Below are positions 1-10,268 of a stretch of DNA of 64,000 bases, piece by piece. The DNA comes from Corynebacterium afermentans subsp. afermentans. Its GTDB lineage: Bacteria; Actinomycetota; Actinomycetes; Mycobacteriales; Mycobacteriaceae. Position numbers and translations under genes: made by a program. Location of the stretch: contig NZ_CP046606.1 in NCBI RefSeq assembly GCF_030408355.1, positions 434,001-498,000 of the forward strand, given 5' to 3'. The notes below the pieces were generated by a model, which had not been told where the DNA came from, ran no database searches, and saw only the letters and a program-made list of their open reading frames with translations. Positions within the stretch are counted from its first letter, which is position 1, and the number at the start of each line of letters is the position of its first letter.

Positions 1-1
1 G

Positions 2-313
2 GCGCTCGACATCGATATCGATGCGGTGCGCACGAAGTACACAGAGGCTATCGACGCGTACCGTGGCGCCGCGCGCGAGCTCGACGCTGGGCGGCCGGTG
101 GTTGCCGCGTCGGCGTTCGGCGCGGGCTTTGCGCGGGAGGGCCAGCGCATCGTGGATGCGTTGGAGGCGTTGCATTCCACGTCGCAGCGTTTCCTCGCGG
201 CGCGCGGGGAGAATTGGGAGCAGGTGCTTTTGCTTAGCGACGCCACTGTAGCCGCCGACCAGCTCTCATCCGAGTTCTTAGAGTCGATTGCGGGTGGGGT
301 GGAGAACGCATGA
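2..313 (+). CDS. Small helical protein, 5' end cut by window edge (hypothetical)
   Basis: The frame is open from the first base, so the true start may lie upstream; a GTG at 26 would give 95 residues. The sequence is mostly amphipathic helix with an SAFGAGF stretch near the middle and an Asp about 20 residues before the end. This faintly recalls the EspC/WXG100-like ESX-associated helical proteins, but I cannot confirm membership. Its stop overlaps the next start (ATGA), so the two are translationally coupled and probably one operon with the following small gene. Function unknown. Confidence 0.6.
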   Translation, partial: ALDIDIDAVRTKYTEAIDAYRGAARELDAGRPVVAASAFGAGFAREGQRIVDALEALHSTSQRFLAARGENWEQVLLLSDATVAADQLSSEFLESIAGGVENA

Positions 314-1410
314 TGGCGGCGGTGAAAGACGACGTCCAGTCGCTGGTGTGCGCGGTTGATGTCGCGCCGGAGGTGGGGCCGGCGCAGCGCGCCGCGGTGC
401 ACGGCCTGGCCGGCGAGCTGTTGGAGCAGGTCGCGGAGACCGACGGGCTTGATTTGAGCGCGTTTCTGGCCGCTGGCCTGCGGTTGTCTGCGGGTGGGCA
501 GCGCCCGGAGACGCCGGCGCGGACGTGCTCGTGCGATGAGAGCGCTTGGTTCGACGAGGTGGGCATCCGCGAGCGTGAGCTTTGCGACGAAACACGCGAA
601 TCCGAGCATTTCGATCGCGCAAAAACTGCCGGGGAGAGCATTGGGCAGTGCGGGGAGGCGATCAAAACGATTGTGGCCACCGCGGAGTCTGCGGTGCGTG
701 CCCTGCTGGAGCCGGCGCGACGCATGCTCGACATCGTGCTGAACTGCGGGATTGTGCAGTTGATCCAGCCGGCGGTGGAGATGGTCATCGAGGCGCTGCG
801 CAGCGCGCGCGAGACCGCCAGCGACCGCAACTGCGTGATCAAGGAATGCCTGGGGGAGGTCGCCACCCGCGTCGACACTGCGGCCGCTGAGCAGCCCGCC
901 CCGCCGGTGGACTTCGGGGAGAATACGCATTCGCCTTGCGACGTCAGCACCCGCCCCGCCGCCGCCAGCATTTCCGATGAAGCTTCTCGCAGCGCCTCGT
1001 CCAGCGATAGTGCCGATTTGGGCCTGGAGCTGACGCTGGGGCTGACGTTGGAGGCGAACCTGGAGGCGACGCTCGACGTCGACGAGACGGCGCTGGAGGA
1101 CTGCCCGACCGAGCCGGCGGCGACGCCGGAGTGCGAGCCCGAGCCGGAGCCAGAACCCGAGCCGGAGCCAGAACCCGAGCCTGAGCCGGAGTGCGAGCCG
1201 GAACCGCCACCGCCTCCGCCCGCGCCCGCAGATGACGGTGTGATCGCTCCGCCGCCGGAGCTGTCGCAGGTGGAGGAGCCGACGCCGCCGCCGAAGAAGC
1301 TGGAGAATCTGGAAACGCAGCCAGCGCAGGCAGGAGATGCTGGCGACACGGGCGACACCGGCGGGGTGGATGCTGATCCGTGGGCAATGAAGAAGTCAGG
1401 GGAGTGGTAA
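310..1410 (+). CDS. Hypothetical protein with Cys-flanked Glu-Pro repeat
   Basis: This 366-residue protein has no family I recognise. Residues 1-200 are mixed helical and contain several Cys. The C-terminal third is acidic and low in complexity: Cys275, nine Glu-Pro pairs plus Glu, Cys295, then a poly-Pro stretch. Such EP tracts form stiff extended spacers in cell-envelope proteins, but I see no signal peptide or membrane segment here. The start ATG overlaps the previous stop, and the next gene starts two bases after this stop. I infer a three-gene operon whose products may interact. Confidence 0.65.
   Translation: MMAAVKDDVQSLVCAVDVAPEVGPAQRAAVHGLAGELLEQVAETDGLDLSAFLAAGLRLSAGGQRPETPARTCSCDESAWFDEVGIRERELCDETRESEHFDRAKTAGESIGQCGEAIKTIVATAESAVRALLEPARRMLDIVLNCGIVQLIQPAVEMVIEALRSARETASDRNCVIKECLGEVATRVDTAAAEQPAPPVDFGENTHSPCDVSTRPAAASISDEASRSASSSDSADLGLELTLGLTLEANLEATLDVDETALEDCPTEPAATPECEPEPEPEPEPEPEPEPEPECEPEPPPPPPAPADDGVIAPPPELSQVEEPTPPPKKLENLETQPAQAGDAGDTGDTGGVDADPWAMKKSGEW
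1135..1191 (+). repeat. In-gene hexanucleotide (Glu-Pro) repeat
   Basis: Nineteen codons alternate Glu and Pro (GAG/GAA with CCG/CCC/CCA), bounded by TGC codons at 1132 and 1192. The units are imperfect hexamers, so slippage could change length in steps of two residues while keeping the frame. Confidence 0.85.
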
Positions 1411-1412
1411 CG

Positions 1413-1691
1413 ATGGATTTCGAGCAGTTTGTGGCCCAGTACCAGAGGCGTACCGCGAAGCGAATGGCGGATTTCGAGGCGTTGATGAAGGAAACGCAGC
1501 AGAAGATGGAGATGACCGCCAAGCACCACGCGCGGGCCCGGGAGACCATGCCGCGGCAGCCGGTGACGGTGCCACGGGGGGATTACAGTATGCCGCGGCC
1601 TCGTCGTAACGCTGCGCAGAAGTCGCAGAAGCAGCAGATCCAGGCGGTGCTGCGCGCGATTGGCCCGAACGGCGAAAACCCCGTCGTGTAG
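1413..1691 (+). CDS. Small basic hypothetical protein
   Basis: This 92-residue protein starts at the ATG preceded by a GGGGAG Shine-Dalgarno; an in-frame GTG at 1380 lies inside the previous gene and is less likely. The N-terminal half (MDFEQFVAQYQRR...) is a charged helix likely to form a coiled coil. The second half is rich in Arg, Lys and Pro. There is no signal peptide or membrane segment. It closes the operon with the two preceding unknown genes. Function unknown. Confidence 0.6.
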   Translation: MDFEQFVAQYQRRTAKRMADFEALMKETQQKMEMTAKHHARARETMPRQPVTVPRGDYSMPRPRRNAAQKSQKQQIQAVLRAIGPNGENPVV

Positions 1692-1698
1692 CCGGGAG

Positions 1699-2553
1699 CT
1701 AGAACAGGGAGAAGCCGGCGTTGTCGCGCGCTAGGCCGGCGGCCTTGGACAGCTTCTCGCCGGTCAGGGATCCCACGCCGGAGCCTTCGGCGTCAGGCTC
1801 GGAGTAGGAGGCATACGACTTGTCTTCGTCGAGCTGGTGCAGCAGGTAGCCCACGAGCAGGCCGCGGATGGTCTCCTGCAGGCCGCGGTCGGACTTGCCC
1901 AGGCCGAGGATGCGCTTGACCAAGTTGTCTTCGGAGAAGGACTGCTGGTCGCCCTTCTTCGGCGCGCGGTAGACCACTTCGCCGGCCCAGTTGTAGGCCA
2001 GCTTGGCGGGGTTGCCGGGGTCGAACAGCGAGTCGCCGTCTTCGCCGGGGCCGACGACCATGCCGGGGACGAACAGGTTGCGCGCCGCCTCGACTGCGGA
2101 CGGTGCCACGTTGGCCGGGTACACCGCCGCCACGGCCTTCGCCTTCGGGTTGTCCACCGCGGCGAGCACGGCGGCACCGCCGCCCATGCCGTGGCCGACG
2201 ATGCCGAGCTTGCCCGGGGAGACGGAGATGTTGCCGTTGCCCAGGCGCACGCCGCCGAGGATCTGCATGGCGGTTTCCAGGTCGGCGGCCAGGCCGGCGT
2301 GGTCGGGCTTGAAGCCGGTTTCGGTGTCCGGCGCGGCCACGGCGATGCCCCAGCTGGCCAGGTGGCGCAGGGTGTCCTCGTAGGCGGCGACGTCCTTGAG
2401 CCAGTCGTGGCCGAACGCCACGCCGGGCAGGTTCTTGCCTTCGGCGGGGGTGTAGACCTTGCCGGGCAGGCCGGTGTAGCCCAGGTCGCCTTCCAGCACG
2501 CGGTGCGGGCCGCGCTTGGATAGGTCGGAGAGTTTCTTCAGCTTCGCAGACAC
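1699..2553 (-). CDS. Alpha/beta-hydrolase-fold protein lacking nucleophile Ser
   Basis: A 284-residue protein resembling dienelactone hydrolase/chlorophyllase-type alpha/beta hydrolases: an N-terminal strand region with VYTPAEG and VAFGHDW, and the nucleophile-elbow sequence GIVGHGMGGGAAVLAA around residue 118. Active relatives have GHSMGG; here residue 122 is Gly instead of Ser. It may therefore be a non-catalytic fold member or use another residue. There is no signal peptide, so it is probably cytosolic. It is convergent with the small-gene operon on its left and divergent from the membrane protein on its right. Confidence 0.7.
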   Translation of the reverse strand: MSAKLKKLSDLSKRGPHRVLEGDLGYTGLPGKVYTPAEGKNLPGVAFGHDWLKDVAAYEDTLRHLASWGIAVAAPDTETGFKPDHAGLAADLETAMQILGGVRLGNGNISVSPGKLGIVGHGMGGGAAVLAAVDNPKAKAVAAVYPANVAPSAVEAARNLFVPGMVVGPGEDGDSLFDPGNPAKLAYNWAGEVVYRAPKKGDQQSFSEDNLVKRILGLGKSDRGLQETIRGLLVGYLLHQLDEDKSYASYSEPDAEGSGVGSLTGEKLSKAAGLARDNAGFSLF

Positions 2554-2633
2554 GCGGGCTATCCTACTGCAATCTTTCCTCGACTAGGGTGAGTCCGACA
2601 TTGCCAGGCTACCCCGCACACACAGGAGGTCGG

Positions 2634-3284
2634 ATGCTCGGTGCTTTGCAGCTGGCGTTCATTGATTCGGTGAATCTGCTTCTCATCGGCGTCATCGTCG
2701 CGGTGGGCATCGCCGCGCGGCGCAACTACGCCAAGACCACGGCGCTGCTGATCGCGGGCGATTGGTGCGGTGTGGCCGGCTTGGCACTGATCATGCTGGT
2801 GATTTTCGACGGCCTGGGCCCGGTGGTGCAGCGCTTCGTCGAGGGCCCGGTGTTCGGCATTTTGCTCATCGCCACCGGCATCCTCACCGCCTTCCTGGCG
2901 CTGCGCGGCGGCGACAACCAGGCGCTGACGCAGAAGATCATGCGCCCGCTGCACATCCCAGGTCCGGCTACGGTGGCCACCGGCGTGGTACTCGGCCTGA
3001 TTCAGTCGGCCACGTCGATGCCGTTTTACGGCGGGCTCGCGCTGTTGTCGGCGGCCGGCCTCGAGGCGCAGGTGCGCTACGCCGCGATCCCGCTCTACGC
3101 CACGGTGGCGCTGTCGCTGCCCACACTCGCCGCGTTGGCCGTGGGCTGGGTGCGCGCGAAGCCGCACAGCGCGGCGGCGCGCGGCTTCGACTGGGCGCGC
3201 GCCCACCCCGACCAGGTCACGGCCGCGGCGACGTGGTCGGTGGCGGTGCTGCTCATCGTGTTGGGCGTCACTCACGTGATGTAA
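2634..3284 (+). CDS. Polytopic membrane protein (hypothetical)
   Basis: This 216-residue protein has about six hydrophobic segments, including LLLIGVIVAVGIAA, LALIMLVIF, a Gly/Ser-rich VVLGLIQSATSMPFYGG segment and a C-terminal VAVLLIVLGVTHVM. The overall pattern is like LysE/Sap-type small transporters, but no diagnostic motif lets me assign a substrate. I chose the ATG preceded by AGGAGGT; an upstream in-frame ATG at 2589 lacks a ribosome site. It ends 7 bp before alr and may be cotranscribed with it. Confidence 0.6.
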   Translation: MLGALQLAFIDSVNLLLIGVIVAVGIAARRNYAKTTALLIAGDWCGVAGLALIMLVIFDGLGPVVQRFVEGPVFGILLIATGILTAFLALRGGDNQALTQKIMRPLHIPGPATVATGVVLGLIQSATSMPFYGGLALLSAAGLEAQVRYAAIPLYATVALSLPTLAALAVGWVRAKPHSAAARGFDWARAHPDQVTAAATWSVAVLLIVLGVTHVM

Positions 3285-3291
3285 TAGGCCC

Positions 3292-4359
3292 GTGCTGAGA
3301 ACAACGATCGATCTGGACGCAATCGCGCACAACACCCGCCGCCTGCGCGAGCAAACGTCGGCGGAGCTGATGTGCGTGGTCAAGGCGGACGCCTACAACC
3401 ACGGCGTCGAGCGCTGCGTGCCGGTGATGGAGGCGGGCGGCGCGGACGCGTTCGGCGTGGCCACGTTCGCGGAGGCGCGTCGGGTGCGCGAGTTGACTAC
3501 GAAGCCGGTGCTGGCGTGGCTGTGGGACCCGCAGGAGGAGCTCCCGGCCGGGGTCGACGTGGGGGTTCCGTCGTTTACGCATTTGCAATCGCTTATCGAC
3601 GCACCAACGGCGCCCACCGCCTACCTCAAGGTGGACACGGGGATGCACCGCTCCGGCATCGATGAGGTCCGCTGGCAGGAGGCTTTCGAGCTCGCCCTGG
3701 ACGCGCAGCGCAAAGGCAAGCTCACGGTCGCGGGGCTGATGACGCACCTGAGCTGCGCCGACGACCCGGCGGACCCGTACACCGACCAGCAGGCCGCCGC
3801 GTTTCGCCGCGCGATCGCCCATGCCCGCCAGGTGGGCCTTGAGGTGCCGCGCAACCACGCGGCGAACTCGCCGGCGACCTGGACCCGACCGGACCTGCAC
3901 TTCGACATGGTCCGGCCGGGGGTGAGCCTGTACGGCCTGGAGCCGGTCGATGGACTCGACCACGGGCTCAAACCCGCGATGACCTGGTCGGCGCCGGTGG
4001 TCGCGGTCAAGCCGATGCGCAAAGGCGAGGCCACCAGCTACGCGCGCACCTGGGAGGCGCCGGTGGACGGGTTCACCGCCGTCATCCCGGCGGGCTACGC
4101 GGACGGGGTGCAGCGCTCCTGGCAGGGCGCGGTGGAGGTCGACATTGCGGGCCGGGCCTACCCACAGGTGGGCCGGGTGTCCATGGATCAGATCGTGGTC
4201 TGGCTCGGCGACAACGACGCTCACGTCGCCGCGGGCGATGAGGCCGTAATTTTCGGCGACGCCACCGCGCTGGCCAACCGCGCCGGCACCATCAACTACG
4301 AGGTGGTCTGCGCCCCGCGCGGTCGCACCACCCGCACGTACATCGGGGAAGGCAAGTAG
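3292..4359 (+). CDS. alr: Alanine racemase
   Basis: A PLP enzyme interconverting L- and D-alanine, supplying D-Ala for peptidoglycan in the cytoplasm. The N-terminal TIM barrel carries the PLP lysine in VVKADAYNHG (Lys31). The C-terminal beta domain has the IPAGYADGVQRSW motif with the catalytic Tyr and GRVSMDQIVV. The length, 355 residues, is normal for the family. The start is GTG at 3292. tsaE begins directly after the stop, so alr heads or shares the tsa operon, an arrangement common in actinobacteria. It carries one dispersed GTCGATAAGC-type motif near 3591. Confidence 0.95.
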   Translation: MLRTTIDLDAIAHNTRRLREQTSAELMCVVKADAYNHGVERCVPVMEAGGADAFGVATFAEARRVRELTTKPVLAWLWDPQEELPAGVDVGVPSFTHLQSLIDAPTAPTAYLKVDTGMHRSGIDEVRWQEAFELALDAQRKGKLTVAGLMTHLSCADDPADPYTDQQAAAFRRAIAHARQVGLEVPRNHAANSPATWTRPDLHFDMVRPGVSLYGLEPVDGLDHGLKPAMTWSAPVVAVKPMRKGEATSYARTWEAPVDGFTAVIPAGYADGVQRSWQGAVEVDIAGRAYPQVGRVSMDQIVVWLGDNDAHVAAGDEAVIFGDATALANRAGTINYEVVCAPRGRTTRTYIGEGK

Positions 4360-4827
4360 ATGAAGTCGATTTTTCCGGAGCAGGGCGAGCGGCTGTGCGA
4401 AGGTACCGCGGATACGCAAAAGCTCGGTGAAGAGCTGGGCGCGGCGCTCGATGCGGGCGACCTCGTTGTGCTCGACGGCCCGCTCGGCGCGGGCAAGACC
4501 ACCTTCACGCAGGGCATCGCGAGGGGTATGGGGGTCAAAGGCAGGGTGACAAGCCCGACGTTCGTGATTGCGCGGGAGCATTCGTCGATAGGCAATGGCC
4601 CCTCGCTGGTGCATGTCGACGCATACCGGCTTGGCGACGACCCGCTAGGTGAGCTCGACGCCCTCGACCTGGACAGCGCCCTCGAGGAGGCCGTGGTGGT
4701 GGCCGAGTGGGGCGGCGGGCTGGTGGAGCAGCTCGCGCTGCGCTACGTGCACGTCACGCTTGATCGGCGCACGCACGCTGAGACGGAAGCACGCATCATC
4801 TCCTGGCGCGTCGAGGACGGGATGTAG
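4360..4827 (+). CDS. tsaE: tRNA t6A synthesis ATPase TsaE
   Basis: The P-loop ATPase partner of TsaB/TsaD in N6-threonylcarbamoyladenosine formation at A37 of ANN-decoding tRNAs. The Walker A motif GPLGAGKTT is at residues 40-48, followed by the family block SPTFVIAREH and the acidic VHVDAYRLGD region. Length 155 is typical. It abuts the alr stop with no gap. A perfect CGTCGATAGGCA 12-mer lies inside the gene at 4583, where it forces the rare Ile codon ATA. Confidence 0.95.
   Translation: MKSIFPEQGERLCEGTADTQKLGEELGAALDAGDLVVLDGPLGAGKTTFTQGIARGMGVKGRVTSPTFVIAREHSSIGNGPSLVHVDAYRLGDDPLGELDALDLDSALEEAVVVAEWGGGLVEQLALRYVHVTLDRRTHAETEARIISWRVEDGM
4583..4594 (+). repeat. Dispersed CGTCGATAGGCA motif
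   Basis: Exact 12-mer inside tsaE, extended downstream by ATGGCCCC. It is read as S-S-I-G-N. Confidence 0.8.
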
Positions 4828-4837
4828 GCTTACACGC

Positions 4838-5341
4838 ATGCTCAACCTCACTAGCCAGTCCCGCCGCTGGGTCGCGCTCGCAGCCGTACTGTGGCTCGTG
4901 CTCCTCGCCGGGATCATCTTCATCCCGCAGTCCCGGTCCAACGATCTCGCTCAGGTCGAGCCGACGAACTCGCTTTCTCGCTCGCTGCAGCAGACCCGCC
5001 CGGGCGGCGATGCCGTGGCCGCGCAGCTGGTGGACCCGGCGCGCATCTACGACCCGGAGCGCTACGTCGGCTACACCACCCTGTGCCCGGGCGAGCCGCA
5101 GGAGCTGGTGGACGCCAAGGTTGAGGCCTTCGGTATCAGCGTCGACGACGTGGACCTCGGCGGCGACCTGGGCTACGTGTTGCTCATCCCGGGTGGCGAA
5201 GGCGAAGCGCCCATGGTGGATGCCGTGGAGCTGAACAAGGTGGATATCTGCACCGTCCCGCAGTCCGAGTCCTTCCCGCTGAACACGGCGATGCCGTTCC
5301 ACATGAACCAGGGCCGCTGGACCCTCGGGTTGGGCCAGTAA
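4838..5341 (+). CDS. Membrane-anchored hypothetical protein within the tsa operon
   Basis: This 167-residue protein has one hydrophobic segment near the N-terminus (residues about 12-31, WVALAAVLWLVLLAG) after a short basic tail, so it is probably a single-pass anchor with an extracytoplasmic domain. The C-terminal domain has two Cys (TLCPGEP and DICTVP) that could form a disulfide outside the cell. It starts 10 bp after tsaE, and its TAA overlaps the tsaB ATG by one base. The operon position is probably conserved among corynebacteria, but I do not recognise the function. Confidence 0.7.
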   Translation: MLNLTSQSRRWVALAAVLWLVLLAGIIFIPQSRSNDLAQVEPTNSLSRSLQQTRPGGDAVAAQLVDPARIYDPERYVGYTTLCPGEPQELVDAKVEAFGISVDDVDLGGDLGYVLLIPGGEGEAPMVDAVELNKVDICTVPQSESFPLNTAMPFHMNQGRWTLGLGQ

Positions 5342-5973
5342 TGCTCGTCCTCGCCCTGGACACCGCCACGACTGACCTGGTCGCAGGCATCGTGGACGGG
5401 GACCGTGTGCTCGCGGAGACGGCTGTGGCCACTCGCGCGCACAACGAGACGCTCATGCCGGAGATTACTCGGCTGCTGGGGGAGGCGGGCGCCGAGTTCG
5501 CGGACTTGGGCGCGGTCGTGGTGGGGTGCGGCCCGGGGCCCTTTACGGGCCTGCGTGTGGGCATGTCTACCGCGTCGGCGCTGGGGCAGGCGCTTTCCGT
5601 TCCGGTGCATGGGGTGTGCACGCACGACGCGGTTGCTGCGTCGCTTAGCGGGGAGGCGCTGGTGGTCACCGACGCGCGCCGCCGCGAGGTGTACTGGGCG
5701 CGCTACTCGGGCGGTAAGCGGGTGGCGGGCCCGGACGTGTGCAAGCCGGCGGATCTTTCTTCGCCCGCGGTGGAGGTGGTGAGCGTGCCGTCGTCGCTAG
5801 CGGAGCTTTTGCCTATCGACGCCCAAAGGGTGACCTACCAACCCCCAACCCCCGCCGGCTTAGTCTCAGTCGCCGACCTGGACGCGCAGCCGGAGCCGCT
5901 GGTGCCGCTGTATTTGCGCCGTCCCGACGCTGTGCCGCCGAAGCAGGCCCCGAAGTCGCCGGCGCTGCCATGA
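5341..5973 (+). CDS. tsaB: tRNA t6A synthesis scaffold TsaB
   Basis: An ASKHA-fold paralogue of TsaD that dimerises with it and bridges to TsaE in t6A synthesis. Visible signatures are LVLALDTATTDL at the N-terminus, the ARAHNETLMPEI block and GCGPGPFTGLRVGM (residues about 60-73), all typical of TsaB. Length 210 residues. The ATG shares a base with the previous stop, and the stop overlaps the rimI start by four bases. A CGTCGATAGGCA 12-mer in reverse orientation lies at 5810. Confidence 0.95.
   Translation: MLVLALDTATTDLVAGIVDGDRVLAETAVATRAHNETLMPEITRLLGEAGAEFADLGAVVVGCGPGPFTGLRVGMSTASALGQALSVPVHGVCTHDAVAASLSGEALVVTDARRREVYWARYSGGKRVAGPDVCKPADLSSPAVEVVSVPSSLAELLPIDAQRVTYQPPTPAGLVSVADLDAQPEPLVPLYLRRPDAVPPKQAPKSPALP
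5810..5821 (-). repeat. Dispersed CGTCGATAGGCA motif
   Basis: Exact 12-mer on the minus strand within tsaB. It is read on the gene strand as L-P-I-D-A. Confidence 0.8.
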
Positions 5974-6446
5974 GCGTGCGCTTCCGCGAGCTGACAGTCG
6001 CGGACGCCCCGGCGGCCGCGGCGATCGAGGCGGTGCTGTTCGCCGGCGACAGCCCGTGGTCCGAGGCGGCGTACCGCTCCGAGATTGCCGCGCGTCACAC
6101 CTTCTACCTGGGCGCCTTCGACCGCGAAGAGCTGGTCGGGTTTGCGGGCCTGGCCATGCTCGGGCCGAAGGACGACCCGGAGTTTGAGATCCACACCATC
6201 GGCGTCGACCCATCGCGGCAGGGCGAAGGCATAGGCCGAGCGCTGATGGACCAGCTCATGCACACCGTGGACCTGTTAGACGGGCCGTGCTTTTTGGAGG
6301 TGCGGGTGGACAACACGCCCGCGATCCGCCTGTACGAAAGTTTCGGGTTTTTCACCGCGGGCGTGCGCAAGAACTACTATCAGGCCTCCGGCATGGACGC
6401 GTACACCATGACGCGGCCGAACAAGAGCGAAAGGCGAGACCAGTGA
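5970..6446 (+). CDS. rimI: Ribosomal protein alanine N-acetyltransferase RimI
   Basis: A GNAT-fold N-alpha-acetyltransferase, classically acting on ribosomal protein S18. This 158-residue protein shows the acetyl-CoA-binding pyrophosphate loop ([15 protein letters not shown]) and the family block [19 protein letters not shown]. The start is the ATG overlapping the tsaB stop (ATGA). It sits between tsaB and tsaD, the standard actinobacterial order; the stop overlaps the tsaD GTG by four bases. Confidence 0.92.
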   Translation: MSVRFRELTVADAPAAAAIEAVLFAGDSPWSEAAYRSEIAARHTFYLGAFDREELVGFAGLAMLGPKDDPEFEIHTIGVDPSRQGEGIGRALMDQLMHTVDLLDGPCFLEVRVDNTPAIRLYESFGFFTAGVRKNYYQASGMDAYTMTRPNKSERRDQ

Positions 6447-7492
6447 TTGTGTTGGGCATTGAGTCCTCGTGCGACGAAACCGGCGTGGGCATTGTTGAGT
6501 TGCACGACGACGGCACGATGAACATTCTCGCCGACGTGGTCGCCTCCTCGATGGAGCAGCACGCCCGCTTCGGCGGGGTCGTGCCGGAGATCGCCTCGCG
6601 CGCCCACCTGGAGGCCATGCCGCAGGTGATGGAGAAGGCGCTGGCGGACGCCGGCATTGCCAAGCCGGACGCGGTGGCCGCCACCGTCGGCCCGGGCCTG
6701 GCAGGCGCGCTGCTGGTCGGCGCGTCCGCCGCTAAGGCATATGCGGGCGCATGGGGGGTTCCGTTTTACGGGGTGAACCACCTGGGCGGGCACGTCGCGG
6801 TGGCCAACTTGGACGGCGAGCCGCTGCCCCACGCGGTGGCGCTGTTGGTCTCCGGCGGGCACACGCAGCTGCTGGAGGTCGAAGCCGTGGGCAAGCCGAT
6901 GCGGGAGCTGGGCACCACGCTCGACGACGCCGCCGGCGAGGCATACGACAAAGTCGCCCGCCTCCTCGGCCTGGGCTACCCCGGCGGCCCGGTGGTGGAC
7001 AAGCTCGCGGCCGAGGGCAACCCGGAAGCGGTGAAGTTTCCGCGGGCGCTTTCGCGCGCCGAAGACCTGCGCGGCGAGCACCGCTACAACTTCTCCTTCT
7101 CCGGATTGAAGACTGCGGTGGCCCGCCACGTCGAGGCCGCCGAGCGCGACGGCCGCGTTATCTCGCTGGAGGACGTCTGCGCGTCGTTCCAGGAAGCGGT
7201 GTGCGACGTGCTCACCGCTAAAGCCGTCATGGCCTGCGAGGACACCGGCGCGCGCACGCTGCTGCTCGGCGGCGGCGTGGCAGCCAACCGCCGGCTGCGG
7301 GAGCTGGCGCAGCAGCGCTGCGAGGCCGCCGGTATCGAGCTGCGGGTGCCGCGGTTTAACCTGTGCACGGACAACGGGGTGATGATCGCGGCGCTGGCCG
7401 CCCAGCTCATCCATGAGGGCGCCGCCCCGTCCGGACTGGGCGTGGGCACGGACACTTCGCTGGAGGTCGAGGTGCCGCTCGTGTCGTCGTAA
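6443..7492 (+). CDS. tsaD: tRNA N6-threonylcarbamoyltransferase TsaD
   Basis: The catalytic ASKHA protein transferring threonylcarbamoyl from TC-AMP to A37 of tRNA. Family signatures include [16 protein letters not shown] at the N-terminus, the metal-binding [10 protein letters not shown], the [10 protein letters not shown] loop and [15 protein letters not shown] near the C-terminus. GTG at 6443 (GTGA overlap with rimI) gives 349 residues, the usual length; longer in-frame extensions upstream fall inside rimI. It is the last t6A gene of the operon. Confidence 0.95.
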   Translation: MIVLGIESSCDETGVGIVELHDDGTMNILADVVASSMEQHARFGGVVPEIASRAHLEAMPQVMEKALADAGIAKPDAVAATVGPGLAGALLVGASAAKAYAGAWGVPFYGVNHLGGHVAVANLDGEPLPHAVALLVSGGHTQLLEVEAVGKPMRELGTTLDDAAGEAYDKVARLLGLGYPGGPVVDKLAAEGNPEAVKFPRALSRAEDLRGEHRYNFSFSGLKTAVARHVEAAERDGRVISLEDVCASFQEAVCDVLTAKAVMACEDTGARTLLLGGGVAANRRLRELAQQRCEAAGIELRVPRFNLCTDNGVMIAALAAQLIHEGAAPSGLGVGTDTSLEVEVPLVSS

Positions 7493-7557
7493 GGCGCGAA
7501 GTGTTGGTTGCGGATACGCTTGGCGACTGCACGTCTTACTCGACGAAAGGATGTCCC

Positions 7558-8019
7558 GTGTCCGCTGAAACTACTGAGCAGTTCGACCAAGGCCAGGCCG
7601 ACCGTGAGCGGTTCGGATTCCTGGTCAACCCGGATCTGACCTACCGCCGCATCGTCTTCGACGAGGACACGGTGCGCGAGACCCTCGGCGGCGTAACCGA
7701 GAAGTTCGACGATGTCGCCTTCGACCAGGACGGCAACCGTTTCCACGCGATCTTCCGCCCGGACGCGGCACAGCTGGGCCAAGAGCCGAACCCGGTGGCA
7801 TCGCTAGCGCGCAACACTTCGGAGACGGATAACCCGGAGTTCCTCACCGACCCGACCCGCGCGGTGTGCGGCCCGGTGATCTTCACCGCCGCCGACGGCG
7901 GCAGCGTCAATGAGGACACCATCGCGGAGGTGCTTCAGGCGATCCGCGCGGTGGAGAACTACCGCGACGACAACGCCGAGGAGTTCGATCTGTGGCGTAA
8001 CGCGGTGCTCAACCGCTAG
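7558..8019 (+). CDS. Conserved hypothetical protein upstream of groES
   Basis: A 153-residue soluble, acidic protein beginning VSAETTEQFDQGQADRERFGF. I chose GTG at 7558 because GAAAGG sits about 7 bases upstream; an in-frame ATG-like extension to 7501 has no such site. It contains one Cys and no membrane segment, and I recognise no catalytic motif. It lies between tsaD and the CIRCE element of groES, 65 bp after tsaD. Function unknown. Confidence 0.7.
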   Translation: MSAETTEQFDQGQADRERFGFLVNPDLTYRRIVFDEDTVRETLGGVTEKFDDVAFDQDGNRFHAIFRPDAAQLGQEPNPVASLARNTSETDNPEFLTDPTRAVCGPVIFTAADGGSVNEDTIAEVLQAIRAVENYRDDNAEEFDLWRNAVLNR

Positions 8020-8050
8020 ATCACACCGCCGCACAGCCTGTGGTTGTTGG

Positions 8051-8077
8051 CTGGCACTCTCAGGGGTAGAGTGCCAA
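8051..8077 (+). promoter_or_regulatory. CIRCE operator (HrcA site)
   Basis: CTGGCACTC, nine bases, then GAGTGCCAA closely matches the CIRCE consensus TTAGCACTC-N9-GAGTGCTAA. It lies about 100 bp upstream of groES, so HrcA repression of groES-groEL under non-stress conditions is expected. Confidence 0.92.
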
Positions 8078-8174
8078 AGCAGGTTGTGTGAAGCACAGTT
8101 GTTCACCCGCGACGACGGCTGCGCCTCTTCAGACCTGAACTGTTGAATCATTCACCAATGAAAGGTTGCTGATC

Positions 8175-10087
<1,913 letters not shown>

Positions 10088-10117
10088 TCGCGCATTGCCG
10101 AAGGTTCGTCGCTAAGC

Positions 10118-10145
10118 AAAAACGCCCCGAAACCGGGGCGTTTTT
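10118..10145 (+). terminator. Rho-independent terminator after groEL
   Basis: CGCCCCG, loop AAAC, CGGGGCG, flanked by five A and five T. The symmetric A/T tracts would also let it stop transcription from the opposite strand. Confidence 0.92.
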
Positions 10146-10167
10146 CTGTATCTCAGGCCGGTAATTT

Positions 10168-10245
10168 CGCAAAAGTTGACGAACCGGCCGTTTTGGGCTG
10201 CTATTTCCCCTGGTCGCAAATCGTGATTGTTAGGTTTTACGAAAC
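10168..10245. repeat. Intergenic element of the AAAAGTTGAC...TTTTACGAAA type
   Basis: CGCAAAAGTTGACGAA is followed about 45 bp later by TTGTTAGGTTTTACGAAA, which forms an imperfect inverted pair. The same architecture with related sequence recurs at 49755-49838. The stretch lies between the groEL terminator and the 3' end of whcB. Confidence 0.5.
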
Positions 10246-10268
10246 CCCCGCCAGGTGGTTGCAAAAAA

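Noticed and set aside
1135..1191. Repeat as a recombination or attachment site
   Set aside because: It is in frame and coding as Glu-Pro throughout, which is sufficient explanation.
234..1529. Long minus-strand frame opposite the three unknown genes
   Set aside because: It is a shadow of the Glu-Pro repeat gene; its Ser/Gly tract simply reflects the complementary codons, and it has no ribosome site.
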